Assembly (NCBI GenBank): GCA_002404015.1 | Contig: DHIW01000097.1 | Span: forward strand, 403 to 40,806 | Direction of reading: 5' to 3' | Source of the DNA: Chloroflexi bacterium UBA4736 | Lineage (GTDB): Bacteria > Chloroflexota > Dormibacteria > Dormibacterales > Dormibacteraceae | DNA: 40,404 nt | Part shown: positions 38,392 to 40,404 of the stretch, piece after piece | Layout of the letters: every line of letters begins with the position of its first letter | Position numbering within the stretch: the stretch's first letter is position 1 | Position numbers and translations under genes: made by a program | Notes under the pieces: model-generated | Seen by the model: the letters and a program-made list of their open reading frames with translations, nothing else | What the model was told of the DNA's origin: nothing | Database searches by the model: none

Positions 38392-39510
38392 TCATATGCC
38401 CGTCTGCCGTGGCGCGGCGGGTAGTTGAACCGTGACGCGGAGCCCGCCTGCGGCCCGGGGGGCGAGGGTGAGGGTTCCGTCGTGTGCTTGGGTGATGCTC
38501 TTGACGATTGCCAGGCCGAGGCCGACACCGGCGTGTTCGGTGCGTATGCGTTCGGCGCCGCGCTGAAACGGCTCGACAAGCGTGGAAAGCAATTGTGATG
38601 TGAGCTTCTCGCCGGTGTTCTCGACTGTGAGCACCACAGTCTTGGGGTGAACGCTGGTGGTGACGCACACGGTGCCCTGTTCAGGCAGATTGTGGACGAT
38701 CGCGTTGTGAACGAGGTTCGTAGTCAACTGCAGCAGGAGCGCGTGGGAGCCGATGGTGGGGGTCACGTCGCCTGAGGACTCGATGGTGACGCCGCGTTTT
38801 TCGGCGAAGGGGAGAAGCGTTTCAATGGCCTCTTCAGCTATTAGTGACAGGTCGACGTGTTCTCGGGCGAAGGTTCGTTGGTCGGCGCGGCTGAGCAGGA
38901 GCAACGCTTCCGTGAGGTCGATCGCTCGGGTGTTGACGGCGTGGAGGCGGTCGACGAGTTCGCCGGTGTCGCGGTTCGGATCGTTGCGGGCCACGTCGAG
39001 CAGCGTCTGCGTGATCGCCAGCGGGGTGCGCAGTTCGTGGGAGGCGCTGGCTGCGAATCTCTGCTGTTCCGCGATGTGTGCTTCGAGCTGCCCGAGCATG
39101 GTGTCGAAGGCGTCGGCGAGCTCGCGGAACTCGTCACTGCGGCCCGGCAGCTCGATTCGGTGAGAGAGCGAACCGTTCGCGGCCATGCGGGCGGCGTCGG
39201 TGATGCGAGTCAGGGGGGCGAGCATGCGGCCGGCCAGAAGCCACCCTCCCAGGAGACCGAATGCCAGCAGGAACGCCAGCAGGATGGCCGCGGCCGGACC
39301 GAAAGCGCTGACCATGATGCGCAGCGCCACCAGAACGTTGCCGTTGATCATCAAGCGCTCGGGCCCCAAGCCACCGGGCGCACCGTCGGGGCCGTATCGC
39401 AGAAGGAGCACCCACACGGTGGCGAGCAACAAGCCACCTGCGAGCATGAGCAAGCCGGCGTAGCTGAGGGTGAGTTTGAGGCGAACACTCAGACCAGGGG
39501 CTCTATGCAC
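38392..39510 (-). CDS. Sensor histidine kinase, two-component system
   Basis: A 372-residue membrane kinase from GTG 39510. TM1 is about residues 12-38, a short external loop of about 28 residues follows, and TM2 is about 65-92. HAMP covers about 93-145, with the H-box SASHELRTPL (His158). The N-box is TTNLVHNAI, the G1 region VENTGEKL in place of DxGxG, and G2 AGVGLGLAIV. The short external loop suggests sensing within the membrane. The GTG lies inside the regulator gene with an 8-nt overlap, so the pair is co-translated. Confidence 0.93.
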   Translation of the reverse strand: MHRAPGLSVRLKLTLSYAGLLMLAGGLLLATVWVLLLRYGPDGAPGGLGPERLMINGNVLVALRIMVSAFGPAAAILLAFLLAFGLLGGWLLAGRMLAPLTRITDAARMAANGSLSHRIELPGRSDEFRELADAFDTMLGQLEAHIAEQQRFAASASHELRTPLAITQTLLDVARNDPNRDTGELVDRLHAVNTRAIDLTEALLLLSRADQRTFAREHVDLSLIAEEAIETLLPFAEKRGVTIESSGDVTPTIGSHALLLQLTTNLVHNAIVHNLPEQGTVCVTTSVHPKTVVLTVENTGEKLTSQLLSTLVEPFQRGAERIRTEHAGVGLGLAIVKSITQAHDGTLTLAPRAAGGLRVTVQLPAAPRQTGI

Positions 39511-40198
39511 GGCCCCCTGCCCCCGGCCCGGTGTCTGTTTGAGTGCTGATGCGGTACCCGACGCCGGCCACGGTGGCGATGATCCAGGGTTCACCGAGGC
39601 GTTTGCGCAGTGCCGAGACCGTGATCCGTACGGCGTTGGTGAACGGATCGGCGTTCTCATCCCAAGCCCGTTCCAGCAGCCCTTCGGCGCTGACGACACC
39701 ACCTTCGGCGGCGACAAGGACTTCGAGCACCGCGAACTGCTTCCGGGTGAGCGCGACGAACCGGCCGTCGCGGTACACCTCGCGGCGGAACGGATCCAGA
39801 CGAAGGCCTGCGATCTCTCGCACGGGTGGTCTCGAGTGGGCGCGCCTCCGGTCGAGCGCTCTGAGGCGGAGCACGAGCTCTCGGAGTTCGAACGGCTTGG
39901 TGAGGTAGTCGTCGGCGCCGAGCTCGAACCCGGTGGACTTGTCGTCGAGCCGGTCGGCAGCAGTGAGCATGAGGATCGGCATGCCGCTGCCGGAGGCGAC
40001 AATGCGCTTGGCGATCTCGTCGCCGGAGGGGCCCGGAATGTCTCGATCGAGGACGGCTATGTCGTAGGCGTTGACGCTGAGCAGTTCCAGAGCCGTGTCG
40101 CCGTCGCCGGCGAGGTCGGCGGCGATCGCCTCCAGGCGCAGGCCATCACGGATGGCATCCGCCATATATGGCTCGTCCTCGACGATCAACACCCGCAT
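39503..40198 (-). CDS. OmpR/PhoB-family response regulator
   Basis: A 231-residue regulator. The receiver has acidic residues in VEDEP (7-9), phospho-acceptor Asp51 in VLDRDIPG, Thr79-type LTAADR and Lys in YLTKPF. The C-terminal winged helix has LTRKQFAVLEVL and NAVRITVSALRKRLG, with the usual AGVGYRI end. ATG 40198 is leaderless: TAGGAT ends 6 nt upstream. Direct repeats in the -35 region suggest self-control. It is partnered by the kinase gene. Confidence 0.95.
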   Translation of the reverse strand: MRVLIVEDEPYMADAIRDGLRLEAIAADLAGDGDTALELLSVNAYDIAVLDRDIPGPSGDEIAKRIVASGSGMPILMLTAADRLDDKSTGFELGADDYLTKPFELRELVLRLRALDRRRAHSRPPVREIAGLRLDPFRREVYRDGRFVALTRKQFAVLEVLVAAEGGVVSAEGLLERAWDENADPFTNAVRITVSALRKRLGEPWIIATVAGVGYRISTQTDTGPGAGGRA

Positions 40199-40204
40199 CC
40201 GACG

Positions 40205-40237
40205 ATCCTAGAGCCAGCGCATATCGCCGGCATATCG
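40205..40237 (-). promoter_or_regulatory. Promoter and direct-repeat operator of the two-component operon
   Basis: TAGGAT (40210-40205) lies 6 nt before ATG 40198. Two copies of GCATATCG (plus strand, 40219-40226 and 40230-40237) are spaced 11 bp apart, one helical turn, and cover the -35 position. This is the standard site layout of OmpR/PhoB-type regulators, so autoregulation is likely. Confidence 0.55.
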
Positions 40238-40378
40238 AAAACGGGATACGTCCTGGTAACACCGCGCTGCCTTGAATCGAGGCGTGTCCCACCGCGAACC
40301 ACGCCCAGCCGCACTCCCAGATCCCTGGTCGCCGAGCCCACGCCTTGTCGACACGATCACCACACGCGGAGGGAGGGC

Positions 40379-40404
40379 ATGACTAGTGCTGCGTCCCATA
40401 AATA
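40379..40404 (+). CDS. Start of an unidentified gene, cut by window edge
   Basis: GGAGGGAGGG ends one base before ATG 40379, which opens MTSAASHK before the window ends. The purine-rich stretch is a strong ribosome site, with the GGAGG part 6-8 nt from the ATG. Divergent from the two-component operon, so possibly a target of it. Too short to identify. Confidence 0.5.

Noticed and set aside
1..40404. Defence island, prophage, integron or conjugative element
   Set aside because: No integrase, transposase, toxin-antitoxin, restriction, phage structural or transfer gene was recognised.

Overview
The window is high-GC, densely packed bacterial chromosome. No rRNA, tRNA, phage, insertion sequence or CRISPR array was seen. 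The host is probably a soil or freshwater bacterium of the Actinomycetota, Chloroflexota or Dormibacterota kind. The grounds are a HelY-like Ski2 helicase, an LCP cell-wall protein, a DUF2342 'F420-associated' hydrolase, a mycobacterial GalE2-like SDR, OtsA/OtsB trehalose synthesis, and many genes whose start codon lies 5-10 nt after a TANNNT -10 box (leaderless transcripts). The phylum is an inference; nothing here fixes it.

Layout. 1-4122: minus-strand peptide/nickel-type ABC importer (binding protein, DppB, DppC, start of the ATPase). 4134-10493: DUF503 protein, CaiB-type CoA-transferase, Ski2 helicase, atypical epimerase-like SDR, classical SDR and a nucleoside-deoxyribosyltransferase-like protein. 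10494-13203: a hairpin repeat, a DUF2342 hydrolase behind two small zinc-ribbon genes, a MerR regulator and a tandem 120-bp repeat. 13204-18942: class A penicillin-binding protein, otsB and otsA (convergent), a coiled-coil protein and a CPBP membrane protease. 18964-21842: MntP-like exporter, enoyl-CoA hydratase and acyl-CoA carboxylase carboxyltransferase. 21864-23983: second hairpin repeat, PD40 propeller protein and LCP protein. 24071-30207: four-gene operon (cytosine-deaminase-like amidohydrolase, MBL hydrolase, tartrate/D-malate dehydrogenase-like enzyme, esterase) divergent from an NCS1 permease, then maf. 30148-35492: lhgO, MetE-like methyltransferase, GlsB-like protein, Gfo/Idh/MocA oxidoreductase, nudC and DUF3224. 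35697-40404: DinB-SnoaL fusion, cupin remnant, MoaD-like protein with a BNR-repeat protein, an OmpR-type two-component system and the first codons of a new gene.

How it fits together. Most genes are housekeeping or accessory catabolism. The best candidates for something undescribed are: (i) a family of about 115-bp elements with a hairpin at each end, found four times in two forms, two of them starting 4 nt after a stop codon; (ii) maf, whose conserved N-terminus is encoded inside the terminator of the preceding gene and has no ATG, GTG or TTG start; (iii) the compact amidohydrolase/dehydrogenase/MBL/esterase operon facing an NCS1 permease, which looks like uptake and breakdown of an N-heterocycle; (iv) the BNR propeller plus ubiquitin-like MoaD pair, in which the ubiquitin-like protein has gained a tail after its Gly-Gly; and (v) repeated divergent gene pairs sharing one near-palindromic -10 element in only 19-21 bp.
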